64,000 bases of DNA from NCBI GenBank assembly GCA_964560765.1, contig CAZLMG010000002.1, positions 1 through 64,000 of the forward strand, read 5' to 3'. The position numbers and the translations under genes are program-made. The notes under the pieces were generated by a model that had not been told where the DNA came from, did not search any database, and worked only from the letters and a program-made list of their open reading frames with translations. The first letter of the stretch is position 1; every line of letters begins with the position of its first letter. Below are positions 42,729 to 53,547 of the stretch, in pieces. The DNA comes from CAZLMG01 sp964560765. GTDB lineage: Bacteria > Bdellovibrionota_B > Oligoflexia > Oligoflexales > CAZLMG01.

Positions 42729-45700
42729 CTAGAAGTAGCCTTTGACCCTCAACTCGATGGCATCTAGCGTGCCCAGATCACCGGTAGCGGCGTCTTGCAC
42801 CTCCACCTGCCAAGCGCCCATGGCGTTCTTTCCGATCAGTGACTTTAGGGGCGGGAGATCCTCGCCGCCCATGCCGTACACTCGGTCGATATTGTCCTCG
42901 CTGCCACCAGCGCGCTCGTGCAGAGGAATACGCGTGCCATCCGGATGCACCAAGGCCACGATCAAATCGCCGATATAAGTATGAGTGATCTTCACATGCA
43001 CACCCAGATCGACAATGACACCATCACTCGCCACGTTGATCACCTGCGTCACTGCCGGCGCATTGTCCGGGATCGCCAAGGCGCCACTGAATTGGGCGTT
43101 CTGAATCGATGATTGACCGACGATGAAGTTCACCGCACTGGCCAAGGTCAGATTGCCGCTCGCTGTTTCGTAATGACCAGCAACTGTTAGCGCACCGATA
43201 TCGCCGTTGCGGCAAGCGCGGTTGATCGCCACATCGATCGCCAGGGGATGCCGCATGGAATCACCTGGACCTAAATCGCGCACCAGGAGCAATCCCTCGG
43301 CACTGTCCACGCACGCGCCGCCATTGGCACTGGCACTCACCTCACCCACTTTGATCATGTCATTGCCGGAGTTCTTAATAGTGACGTACATCAGGCCAGA
43401 CTCGCCAGGTCGAATCCCGCCTTCACCCGGCGCTAATTCGCTGCCGTAATCGACTCCGACAACATCCAGCTGGGCCCGCACCACGCGCAGGGTGACCGCG
43501 AACTTGTTGCTCACACCCTCTACCGTTTCCCAGGAAAACTCGATGCGCACGGCATCTTGCGCCGTTGCAGCTGAACTCACTTGCAAGGTCAGTGGCGCAC
43601 TCAGCGCCGATTGGGCACCACTGGCCAACTCAGGTACAGCAACCTCACCTTGCAGGACTTGTACCGGGCCACCCACTCCCGCCACTCGCAAACGACCGCC
43701 AGCGGTGGGCTGCAATCCGAGATTCTTGACATTGAGCTCGACGTTGATCGTCTCGCCCGCATAAATCGCAGCATGATCGCGACCGTTGATGGTAAAACTG
43801 GAAAGTCCGATAAACGGTGCGTCTGCAGCGATCACATCCACATCTTTAGTCATGAGCTGCGCATTCGGCGCATCGACTGCCGCCGAGATGCGTGCCGGTT
43901 CGCCAGCTAACTCTTGCGCCGAAAACGTCACGACACCATCAGCATTGGTGACCGCGGTCCAGGCCGCGCTGCGACCTTCGATGGTCAAGGCAACACGCGC
44001 ACCAGCAACCGGCTCGCCCGCATCATTGGTCACCGTGTATTGAACCTCGTTCATGCCCACAGGAATCGCATCCGGACCGTCCAAGCTCAAACGCTGCGTG
44101 CGCATGGTGCGCAGATTCAAGCTCGGATCGCCAAACGTCACATAAGTTTCCCAATAGTACCTGCTCTTGCCAGCACCACCGTAGTACTTCCAAACTTCGC
44201 TCAGCGCGTAGCCCGTGAAATCGGAAAAATTCAAACGGTTGTCGCGGAAAATGGCGTCGTACATGGCGCGCTCGAGTACATCGTCCTCGTCCCAGTAGGT
44301 GTTGTCCATGGAGCCCCAGAACATGATGGCGCCAGCATGGTGCCGCTGCCACGTCTCGCCAAAGGACTCTTCGATGCGAAAGTTACCGGTAATGCATGCG
44401 TTCGAAATGACAAATGGCAGCGCGTCCGGATCTTGCATGGAGCGTACATTCGCTTGCGAAACATTTGGACCAGCCCACGACGTGTTGCTGCCGTGTCCTG
44501 AGTAGTTGATGATGGTGCGACCACTATTCATTACTTCGTGCACCTTTGCATCCGGTACGCGATGCGTGATGGCATAGAGCTGATCACCGCCGACCATCGG
44601 ATTGCTGGGAAACACACCTGTGTGGTTTGATTTCTTCGTATGAGTATTGATGACGTAGTTATGCGTACCTTCTGCTACTTGCCAACGGTCATCGGTGGCA
44701 ATAAAACCGATTTGCTCCAGCCACCCTTCGTTTTGAAAGTTTCCACGGGTGTAACGCTGGAACTTACCCAGCACGATGGCCAATTGCGCTTCCGTCTTGA
44801 CCGATACACGACCAACACCCACGTCTGGAGCGTTTACGTCCGTCGCATAGTTATCCGTGTCGATGGCGCGGTAATAGTGATCGGTAACACCGTTGATCAC
44901 GCCTGAGCTGTGTCCTGGCACCAACTCCGCATCACCCACGACCAAAACGTGCTGCAAATTTAGGGCTGGATCGCGATAGATTCCCTGCAAAGCAGCTCGG
45001 ATGTCATCCGGAGTATTCACGTCCTCGCCGACGACGAGTTGGCGGACCGTATAGCCAAGCTGCGATTTCACCGCTGCAAACTCAGCCAGGGACGGGCTGC
45101 CTTTCAGTGCGTTACCTACGACGAACACGTAGGTGTCGGCCCCCGTATTCTTCGCCTGACCTTGCGCTTCAACCGTAACTTGGAAGTTTTCTGTCCAGGA
45201 GTAGCTGCCACTCACCGGATTGAGACGCATGGGAAACAGAGTTACCAGGTATTGCGCCTGGCCGCGCACCGACCCGGCTGGCTCAACACTATATTGTTGC
45301 TGGGGGTAGGCACTGTCCTGGCCATAAACCTTGGCGTCAAACGCTAAAGGCTGGTCCTTGCCTGGTAACTTCACCCGCGATGGCTGCACGGGAGCCACCG
45401 GAGTGGTCGCGGTCAGCACTTGATCGGTTTCAGCACCCGTTTGCACCCGCACTTGGCCGATCACCAAAAAGCGCACCACCGGGATGGCGGGGGCTCCGAC
45501 GCGGTACAAGACGCCTTCGTGGCCGTCCGCACCCCGAAGTTGTGGGAGCACAAAGTTCTGGCCGTCCATCCGCGACGCACTCAGATCCAATCCCTCCAAG
45601 CGAACATCGATCGTAGTTTTGGCTCCATTTTGCACGGTCGTAACACGGGCCAACGCCGCATCACTCCCGCCCAGGGCGGCAGCAAGCACCAGCCCGAGGG

Positions 45701-45731
45701 ACGAAAAATAACGTTGAATGGGACGAGACAT
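42729..45731 (-). CDS. gingipain-like C25 cysteine peptidase with P-domain
   Basis: 1000 residues. Signal peptide ending DAALA, then a beta-rich propeptide-like part. The C25 catalytic domain has H413 in NYSGHGSN and C446 in ISNACITG; the 33-residue spacing equals that of H211/C244 in RgpB. Ig-like beta domains (about 590-870) follow, and a C-terminal proprotein-convertase P-domain (about 890-1000; ITHTYIGDLIVALVHPDGT). ATG 45731 is set by AGGAGG; an upstream in-frame codon at 45836 is less likely. It is expected to be secreted or on the surface. No type IX C-terminal signal is evident. Confidence 0.93.
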   Translation of the reverse strand: MSRPIQRYFSSLGLVLAAALGGSDAALARVTTVQNGAKTTIDVRLEGLDLSASRMDGQNFVLPQLRGADGHEGVLYRVGAPAIPVVRFLVIGQVRVQTGAETDQVLTATTPVAPVQPSRVKLPGKDQPLAFDAKVYGQDSAYPQQQYSVEPAGSVRGQAQYLVTLFPMRLNPVSGSYSWTENFQVTVEAQGQAKNTGADTYVFVVGNALKGSPSLAEFAAVKSQLGYTVRQLVVGEDVNTPDDIRAALQGIYRDPALNLQHVLVVGDAELVPGHSSGVINGVTDHYYRAIDTDNYATDVNAPDVGVGRVSVKTEAQLAIVLGKFQRYTRGNFQNEGWLEQIGFIATDDRWQVAEGTHNYVINTHTKKSNHTGVFPSNPMVGGDQLYAITHRVPDAKVHEVMNSGRTIINYSGHGSNTSWAGPNVSQANVRSMQDPDALPFVISNACITGNFRIEESFGETWQRHHAGAIMFWGSMDNTYWDEDDVLERAMYDAIFRDNRLNFSDFTGYALSEVWKYYGGAGKSRYYWETYVTFGDPSLNLRTMRTQRLSLDGPDAIPVGMNEVQYTVTNDAGEPVAGARVALTIEGRSAAWTAVTNADGVVTFSAQELAGEPARISAAVDAPNAQLMTKDVDVIAADAPFIGLSSFTINGRDHAAIYAGETINVELNVKNLGLQPTAGGRLRVAGVGGPVQVLQGEVAVPELASGAQSALSAPLTLQVSSAATAQDAVRIEFSWETVEGVSNKFAVTLRVVRAQLDVVGVDYGSELAPGEGGIRPGESGLMYVTIKNSGNDMIKVGEVSASANGGACVDSAEGLLLVRDLGPGDSMRHPLAIDVAINRACRNGDIGALTVAGHYETASGNLTLASAVNFIVGQSSIQNAQFSGALAIPDNAPAVTQVINVASDGVIVDLGVHVKITHTYIGDLIVALVHPDGTRIPLHERAGGSEDNIDRVYGMGGEDLPPLKSLIGKNAMGAWQVEVQDAATGDLGTLDAIELRVKGYF

Positions 45732-45843
45732 GGACTTTCCTCCTTGAAAGTACGGCCATCGAACGGAAAACACTGAGAGAATTTTGCTAGGAAACTTATG
45801 CCTACCATTATTGACCAACTGGCCAACAAACACCAAATCCTTT

Positions 45844-45871
45844 TTGACAATTAGGGGCCGATCAATATAAT
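45844..45871 (+). promoter_or_regulatory. consensus sigma-70 promoter of tig
   Basis: -35 TTGACA (45844-45849) and -10 TATAAT (45866-45871) both match consensus exactly, with a 16-base spacer. The tig ATG is 62 bases beyond the -10. It is one of the clearest promoters in the window. Confidence 0.8.
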
Positions 45872-45933
45872 CAGCCGACTTTTGGGCTAAAATGGAAAAA
45901 TTCCTGCAAACGCCACAACTTGGAGCTAGTTAA

Positions 45934-47223
45934 ATGAAGGCGTCCATCGAAGAGTTAAATCCCGTTCAGCGCCGCGTCACCGTCGCCTTTCCCGCCGACG
46001 AAGTGAATGCGGCCTTTAACGCTATGTTCAATGAGATTCGTCGCAAGGCTGACCTCCGCGGCTTTCGCAAGGGCAAGGCACCTCTGAATATTATCCGCAA
46101 GTTTTACGGCGCATCCGTTGCTGGCGATGTCTTTCAGAAATTAGTTCGCGAATCGCTGTTCGGCGCCTTGGAAGAGAACAATGTCCAGCCGGTGGCCTCG
46201 CCGGTCATCGAAACGACCGACTTGCCCCAGGAAGGTAAAGAGTACGCCTTTTCGGCTCTGGTTGATATTTTGCCGAAGATCGCCATTGATGGTTACAAAG
46301 GCCTAACCGCCACCGCCGAAGTGATGGTCGTGAACGATGAGCTGATGGCGAAAGAGTTGGAGCACCTGCAACGCCAACACGCCAAGAATAAGCCCGTCGA
46401 CTCGGCAGACACGAAAGCAGCCAAAGGCCACGTCGCCACCATCAGCTATACAGTTGACCAAGACGGCAAAGAACTTGAGCGCCTCAAGGCCGAAAAGATT
46501 GCCGTCGAACTCGGTCAAGAGCAGCTGCTGCCGGATTTGGAAAAAGATCTATTGGGCATGCGTACCGGCGAGCAGAAATCCATCAAAGTGAAGCTGCCAA
46601 AGGATTTTGGCGACCAGGAAATCGCAGGACAAAAGCTGACGTTCAACGTCGTTCTGCATGATCTGAAAGAATTGATTTTGCCAAACTTGGACGACGAGTT
46701 TGCTAAAGACTTGGGCATCGAGTCCCTCGAACAATTGCGCAACAATCTGAAGACGCGCATGGAGTACGAATCCCAAAACAACCGCAAGCAGCAAATTGAG
46801 AATCAAATCCTCGATCAAATGGTTAAGAAGTTCGATTTTGAAGTGCCGCCTGCCATCGTCGACCAAGTGATCGACAGCATGATCAACCAGATGAAGTGGG
46901 ATAATAAGAAAGAGAAGGAACACGCCCTGCAGGACAAAGAGTTCCGCGGTCGCTTCCTGGATAGTGCCAAGCGCCAGGCCAAGAACACTCTCCTATTGCT
47001 CGAGATCTCCCGCAAAGAGAACTTGAAGGTGACCGATGATGACTTGGACGACCACTTTGGCAAAATGCTCGGCGGTGGCGAGTTGAATGAGCAAAACCAA
47101 GCGCTCATCCAGCAGCTGAAGTCGCGGATGGCAAATCAAGTACGCGACAACCTGCTTTTTGAAAAGGCTCTGCGCTTTTTGATTGATCAGGCAAACGTCA
47201 CAGAGATTCCGCGCAAGATTTAG
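45934..47223 (+). CDS. tig: trigger factor
   Basis: Ribosome-bound chaperone and peptidyl-prolyl isomerase, 429 residues. The N-terminal ribosome-binding domain contains the GFRKGKAP signature (about 40-47). An FKBP-like domain (about 160-250) and a helical C-terminal domain follow. It is the first of the tig-clpP-clpX-lon block, but a strong terminator after it separates it from clpP. Confidence 0.98.
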   Translation: MKASIEELNPVQRRVTVAFPADEVNAAFNAMFNEIRRKADLRGFRKGKAPLNIIRKFYGASVAGDVFQKLVRESLFGALEENNVQPVASPVIETTDLPQEGKEYAFSALVDILPKIAIDGYKGLTATAEVMVVNDELMAKELEHLQRQHAKNKPVDSADTKAAKGHVATISYTVDQDGKELERLKAEKIAVELGQEQLLPDLEKDLLGMRTGEQKSIKVKLPKDFGDQEIAGQKLTFNVVLHDLKELILPNLDDEFAKDLGIESLEQLRNNLKTRMEYESQNNRKQQIENQILDQMVKKFDFEVPPAIVDQVIDSMINQMKWDNKKEKEHALQDKEFRGRFLDSAKRQAKNTLLLLEISRKENLKVTDDDLDDHFGKMLGGGELNEQNQALIQQLKSRMANQVRDNLLFEKALRFLIDQANVTEIPRKI

Positions 47224-47246
47224 TGTTTTGACAACATCCCATGCGA

Positions 47247-47301
47247 TTGAGGGCTGCTGGCCGTACGAGTTGCAACGGTTCATCAGCCCTCGATTTATTT
47301 T
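47247..47301 (+). terminator. intrinsic terminator after tig
   Basis: TTGAGGGCTG (47247-47256) pairs with CAGCCCTCGA (47284-47293) with one wobble, and an inner GCCGT/ACGGT pairing extends it. TTTATTTT follows. It lies 24 bases after the tig stop, so clpP probably has its own promoter. Confidence 0.8.
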
Positions 47302-47547
47302 GCCGACGGGCAACTTTCCCTAATGCCCATGATTTAGGCACATTCAACCTGGTTATGGTCACTTCTTTTTCGATCTCGCGATGCACACTAAAGTTTCCCA
47401 ACCCACCGTCGATGACTGGTCATGAACCAGCTTGTCTTTGACAGGTGATTGGCATAAGGTTCCGAGATGACTACTGCCGGCAACTGTTGAAAATAGCTGC
47501 AGAAAGATGAGAAAAGCCGGCTCGGCTTTGGTAATGGAGTACCACCT
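47302..47547 (+). promoter_or_regulatory. clpP leader region with a 7-base hairpin before the ribosome site
   Basis: The 246 bases after the tig terminator carry no gene I accept. AAAGCCG (47513-47519) and CGGCTTT (47523-47529) form a perfect hairpin with a three-base loop, followed by GGAGT and the clpP ATG. A TTGACA occurs at 47446 but no good -10 at the right spacing was found. No CIRCE-type element (TTAGCACTC/GAGTGCTAA) was seen. Confidence 0.4.
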
Positions 47548-48147
47548 ATGGCCCTGATTCCTATTGTCGTCGAACAAACCAACCGCGGTGAACGTTCCTA
47601 CGATATCTACTCGCGCTTGCTGAAAGACCGAATTGTCATGCTCGGCTCTCCAGTCATGGACGAAGTGGCCAACGTTCTCGTGGCCCAGTTCCTGTTCCTG
47701 GAAAGTCAGGACCCAGAAAAAGATATCCACTTTTATATTAACTCCCCCGGTGGTTCGGTGACGGCTGGTATGGCCATTTATGACTGTATGCAGATCATCC
47801 GTCCCCCGGTTCGCACCTACTGCATCGGCCAATGTGCCAGCATGGGTGCCTGGCTGCTTGCAGCTGGGACCCCCGGTAAGCGCTATGCGTTGCCGAATTC
47901 GCGCATCATGATTCACCAGCCAATTGGCGGTGCCGGTGGTCAAGCGACTGACATCGATATTGCCGCGCGCGAAGCCATCATGCTGCGCGACCGCATGTCC
48001 GAGATCCTGGCGAAGCACACCGGCAAGTCGAAAGACCAGATTCTGGACGACATCGACCGCGATTTCTTTATGTCTGCGGCGCAGGCAAAGGAGTATGGCA
48101 TGGTAGATGAAGTTTTAGTGCCAGCACCCAAGGGCGCAAAAGCATAA
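47548..48147 (+). CDS. clpP: ATP-dependent Clp protease proteolytic subunit
   Basis: Serine protease subunit that forms double heptamers, 199 residues. The catalytic triad is S98 in QCASMGAW, H123 in MIHQP and D172 in DRDFFMSA, all present. It works with ClpX, encoded 35 bases downstream, and may also pair with ClpA-type unfoldases elsewhere. A GGAGT site precedes the ATG. Confidence 0.99.
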   Translation: MALIPIVVEQTNRGERSYDIYSRLLKDRIVMLGSPVMDEVANVLVAQFLFLESQDPEKDIHFYINSPGGSVTAGMAIYDCMQIIRPPVRTYCIGQCASMGAWLLAAGTPGKRYALPNSRIMIHQPIGGAGGQATDIDIAAREAIMLRDRMSEILAKHTGKSKDQILDDIDRDFFMSAAQAKEYGMVDEVLVPAPKGAKA

Positions 48148-48182
48148 CGAACGATTTATCCTTCAGGTGAGGAGTTAAATAT

Positions 48183-49493
48183 ATGGCCGGCAAGGACAGC
48201 GGATTGCACTGCAGCTTCTGCGGCAAGTCTCAGCGAGAAGTGAAGAAACTGATCGCGGGACCGAATGTGTACATCTGCGACGAGTGCATCCAGCTCTGCA
48301 ATGACATCATTGCGGAGGAAGTGGAAAAAGAGGAGCTCCTCAATCCTACGGGCAAGGTGCCGAATCCCAAGGATATCAAGAAAATTCTTGATGATTACAT
48401 CATCGGCCAAGAGCGCGCCAAAAAGATCTTGTCCGTTGCCGTACACAATCACTACAAGCGTATCGACAGCAAAGCCAAGGAAGACGATGTCGAGCTGTCG
48501 AAGTCCAACATCCTACTGATCGGTCCCACCGGTAGCGGTAAGACGCTGTTGGCGCAAACTCTGGCCCGCATCCTGAACGTACCCTTCACGATCTCCGACG
48601 CGACGAACCTCACCGAGGCTGGTTATGTGGGCGAAGACGTGGAAAACATCATTCTCAACTTGCTGCAAAATGCCGATTACGACGTGGAACAAGCGCAACG
48701 CGGCATCGCATACATCGATGAAATCGACAAAATCGCTCGCAAAGGCGATAACCCATCCATCACCCGCGACGTTTCGGGTGAAGGTGTGCAGCAGGCTTTG
48801 TTGAAAATCATCGAAGGTACCATTTCCAACGTACCGCCACGCGGTGGTCGTAAGCATCCGCAGCAGGAATTCCTACAAGTGGATACTTCAAACATCCTGT
48901 TCATTTGCGGCGGTGCCTTTGCTGGCTTGGAAGATCTGATTGCCTCGCGTATCGAAGTTTCGGCGATGGGCTTTGGTGCAGAAATTCATTCCAAAACCAA
49001 GAAAGATGTTTCGAAGCTTTTAGCAAAAGTCCAGACCGAAGATTTGATGAAGTTCGGGATGATTCCAGAATTTCTCGGCCGTCTGCCCGTGGTCTGCGCC
49101 CTTGAGCAACTCACCGAAGAGGCGTTGATCGAAATCCTGACCAAGCCTAAAAATGCTATCATCAAGCAATTCCAGAAGCTGTTTGATTACGAGGGGGTGG
49201 AGCTGAAATTCACCGAGGGTGCGCTGCGTGCCGTGGTGAAAGAGGCGATCAAGCGTAAGACAGGCGCCCGCGGTTTGCGCTCCATTCTCGAAGCCAATAT
49301 GTTGGACGTCATGTATGAGATGCCGAGCCAAACTGAGCTCAAGGAAGTCGTGGTTACTGAGGAGTGCGTTCTGAACAGCGCCGAGCCCATTCTGGTATAC
49401 CGTTCCGAAGAAGAAAAGAAAGCAGCTGAGGCTCGCGCCAATGCCAACAAAGCAAAAAGCGAACCAACGGTTGCGGTGGGGCCAGGTAAGTAG
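48183..49493 (+). CDS. clpX: ATP-dependent Clp protease ATP-binding subunit ClpX
   Basis: AAA+ unfoldase that feeds ClpP, 436 residues. The zinc finger is C10, C13, C32, C35. Walker A is GPTGSGKT at 114-121, Walker B is IAYIDEIDK, and the sensor 2 region KTGARGLRSI is intact. GAGGAG lies eight bases before the ATG. It follows clpP closely and ends before a GC-rich hairpin. Confidence 0.99.
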   Translation: MAGKDSGLHCSFCGKSQREVKKLIAGPNVYICDECIQLCNDIIAEEVEKEELLNPTGKVPNPKDIKKILDDYIIGQERAKKILSVAVHNHYKRIDSKAKEDDVELSKSNILLIGPTGSGKTLLAQTLARILNVPFTISDATNLTEAGYVGEDVENIILNLLQNADYDVEQAQRGIAYIDEIDKIARKGDNPSITRDVSGEGVQQALLKIIEGTISNVPPRGGRKHPQQEFLQVDTSNILFICGGAFAGLEDLIASRIEVSAMGFGAEIHSKTKKDVSKLLAKVQTEDLMKFGMIPEFLGRLPVVCALEQLTEEALIEILTKPKNAIIKQFQKLFDYEGVELKFTEGALRAVVKEAIKRKTGARGLRSILEANMLDVMYEMPSQTELKEVVVTEECVLNSAEPILVYRSEEEKKAAEARANANKAKSEPTVAVGPGK

Positions 49494-49503
49494 TCGTGGA
49501 GGC

Positions 49504-49543
49504 GGGGTTGGGCAAGTGGCCCTCCCCCCCTAATATTTCTTTT
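49504..49543 (+). terminator. probable terminator after clpX
   Basis: GGGG-TT-GGGC, a five-base loop, GCCC-T-CCCC form an imperfect hairpin, followed by a T-rich stretch (TATTTCTTTTCT) a few bases later. The stem contains a small internal mismatch, so efficiency is uncertain. Confidence 0.5.
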
Positions 49544-49659
49544 CTCCCGCCATCCTTTTGCGCTAGAATACCCAGAGCAATAAATCTCGACAAACATTGG
49601 ACGTTTAGTCGCGGCAGCGGGCTACAGCAGCGCCGACGCGCCGAGAGAGGATCAGCAGC

Positions 49660-52248
<2,589 letters not shown>

Positions 52249-52253
52249 TCTAT

Positions 52254-52280
52254 CGGGGGCGTAAGCCCCCGCCTCTTTTC
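52254..52280 (+). terminator. terminator after lon
   Basis: CGGGGGC, tetraloop GTAA, GCCCCCG form a perfect seven-base stem, followed by CCTCTTTTC. It begins six bases after the lon stop. The T-run is interrupted. Confidence 0.65.
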
Positions 52281-52363
52281 CGCCTGTGCTTTAGCAAAAC
52301 ACCATCTCTACCGAATCAGACACTGTAAATCTTTAGCGTCACGAACCATATTCTGAGGCTCCG

Positions 52364-53518
52364 ATGACTCGTGCTGGTAAAAGTGCTCTTGCTGGGCAAC
52401 CGACCGAAGATCAAATCAAGTTTGTTGAAGACTTAAAGCGTCAGTGGATGGCTATGATCGATGCTCTCGTCGATCCCATGATGATCGTGCAGAACGATTA
52501 CACCATCGCAAAGGCCAACAAAGCAATGGGACGCCTGGCAAACCAAGATGTGAAAGACATTATCGGCAAGTCCTGCTACGCCGTATTTGCTGGCCGCAAC
52601 GCTCCTTGTCCGGGCTGCAACATGCAGCAAACAGGGGCAAGCGCGGAGTCACAGCAATGGAGCTTGAACGAAGTACGAACCGGGCGCTATTACGAAGTCA
52701 CCTCACAACCGATTATTGAGCCCGATGGATCCATGGGCGGCGTCGTACAGGTGTATCGTGATCGAACCGAAGCTCGTCAAATGCAAGAGCAGCTTTTGCA
52801 GAGCGAGAAACTCGCCAGCATTGGCTTGTTAGCCGGAGGTGTCGCCCATGAGCTGAACAATCCGCTATCGGGGATCATGGTCTTTGCACAAATGATTCAC
52901 CGCGAGATGGCGCCGGATGATCGTCATTTTCAAGATGTGGAAGAGATTCTTAATGCGACACAACGCTGCAAGGCGATCGTCGAGAATCTGCTCGACTTTG
53001 CCCGCAAGCGTCCGGCAAATCGCGCCGATCAGCCGCAAGCCGTCGATCTCATCGGCGCCGCTCGAACAGCCTTGCGTTTTGCCAAGGTCGGGATGAATCG
53101 CAACGACGTCGACGTCGAAGAAGATTGGCATGCGGAAGAAGTCACCGTCATGGGCGACCGCAATAAGATGATCCAAGTATTTCTCAATTTGATTCAGAAC
53201 GCTTTCCACGCCATGCCCGATGGTGGCGTCCTCAGCTTACGGTCGCGTCTCTTTGACAGCAAGGGTGGCGAAGCGCGGGTCATCTTTGAAGTTTCCGACA
53301 CGGGAGTCGGCATTCCCGCAGAGCAGCGAAGCCGCATATTTGACCCATTTTTTACGACCAAGGAGCCGGGTGAAGGCACAGGCCTTGGCTTATCGATTTG
53401 CTATAGCATCGTCGACGAAGCCGGTGGATCGCTGACGGTTGATAGCAAGCTGAATGTCGGTACTACATTCCGCATTTCCTTTCCCATTCGCTTATTGCGG
53501 CTTGCGGTGACCGCCTAG
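52364..53518 (+). CDS. soluble PAS-domain sensor histidine kinase
   Basis: 384 residues, no membrane segment. An N-terminal PAS domain (about 20-140) has a Cys cluster (CYAVFAGRNAPCPGC) that could sense redox or bind a metal. The HisKA domain carries H162 in HELNNPLSG, and a HATPase_c domain with DTGVGIP and GEGTGLGLS follows. No response regulator lies nearby. A GAGG site precedes the ATG. The next gene, a four-helix membrane protein, starts 29 bases downstream. Confidence 0.93.
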   Translation: MTRAGKSALAGQPTEDQIKFVEDLKRQWMAMIDALVDPMMIVQNDYTIAKANKAMGRLANQDVKDIIGKSCYAVFAGRNAPCPGCNMQQTGASAESQQWSLNEVRTGRYYEVTSQPIIEPDGSMGGVVQVYRDRTEARQMQEQLLQSEKLASIGLLAGGVAHELNNPLSGIMVFAQMIHREMAPDDRHFQDVEEILNATQRCKAIVENLLDFARKRPANRADQPQAVDLIGAARTALRFAKVGMNRNDVDVEEDWHAEEVTVMGDRNKMIQVFLNLIQNAFHAMPDGGVLSLRSRLFDSKGGEARVIFEVSDTGVGIPAEQRSRIFDPFFTTKEPGEGTGLGLSICYSIVDEAGGSLTVDSKLNVGTTFRISFPIRLLRLAVTA

Positions 53519-53547
53519 ATTCATTCAACGCGTACGGACGGCTGGAC

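Noticed and set aside
45732..45836. 35-residue extension of the C25 peptidase
   Set aside because: AGGAGG and a typical signal peptide begin at 45731; the extension would bury the signal.
47302..47547. CIRCE heat-shock element before clpP
   Set aside because: Neither TTAGCACTC nor GAGTGCTAA occurs in the gap.
47359..48018. 219-residue open frame opposite clpP
   Set aside because: It lies antisense to a fully conserved clpP and has no ribosome site or recognisable motif; it mirrors the codon pattern of clpP.
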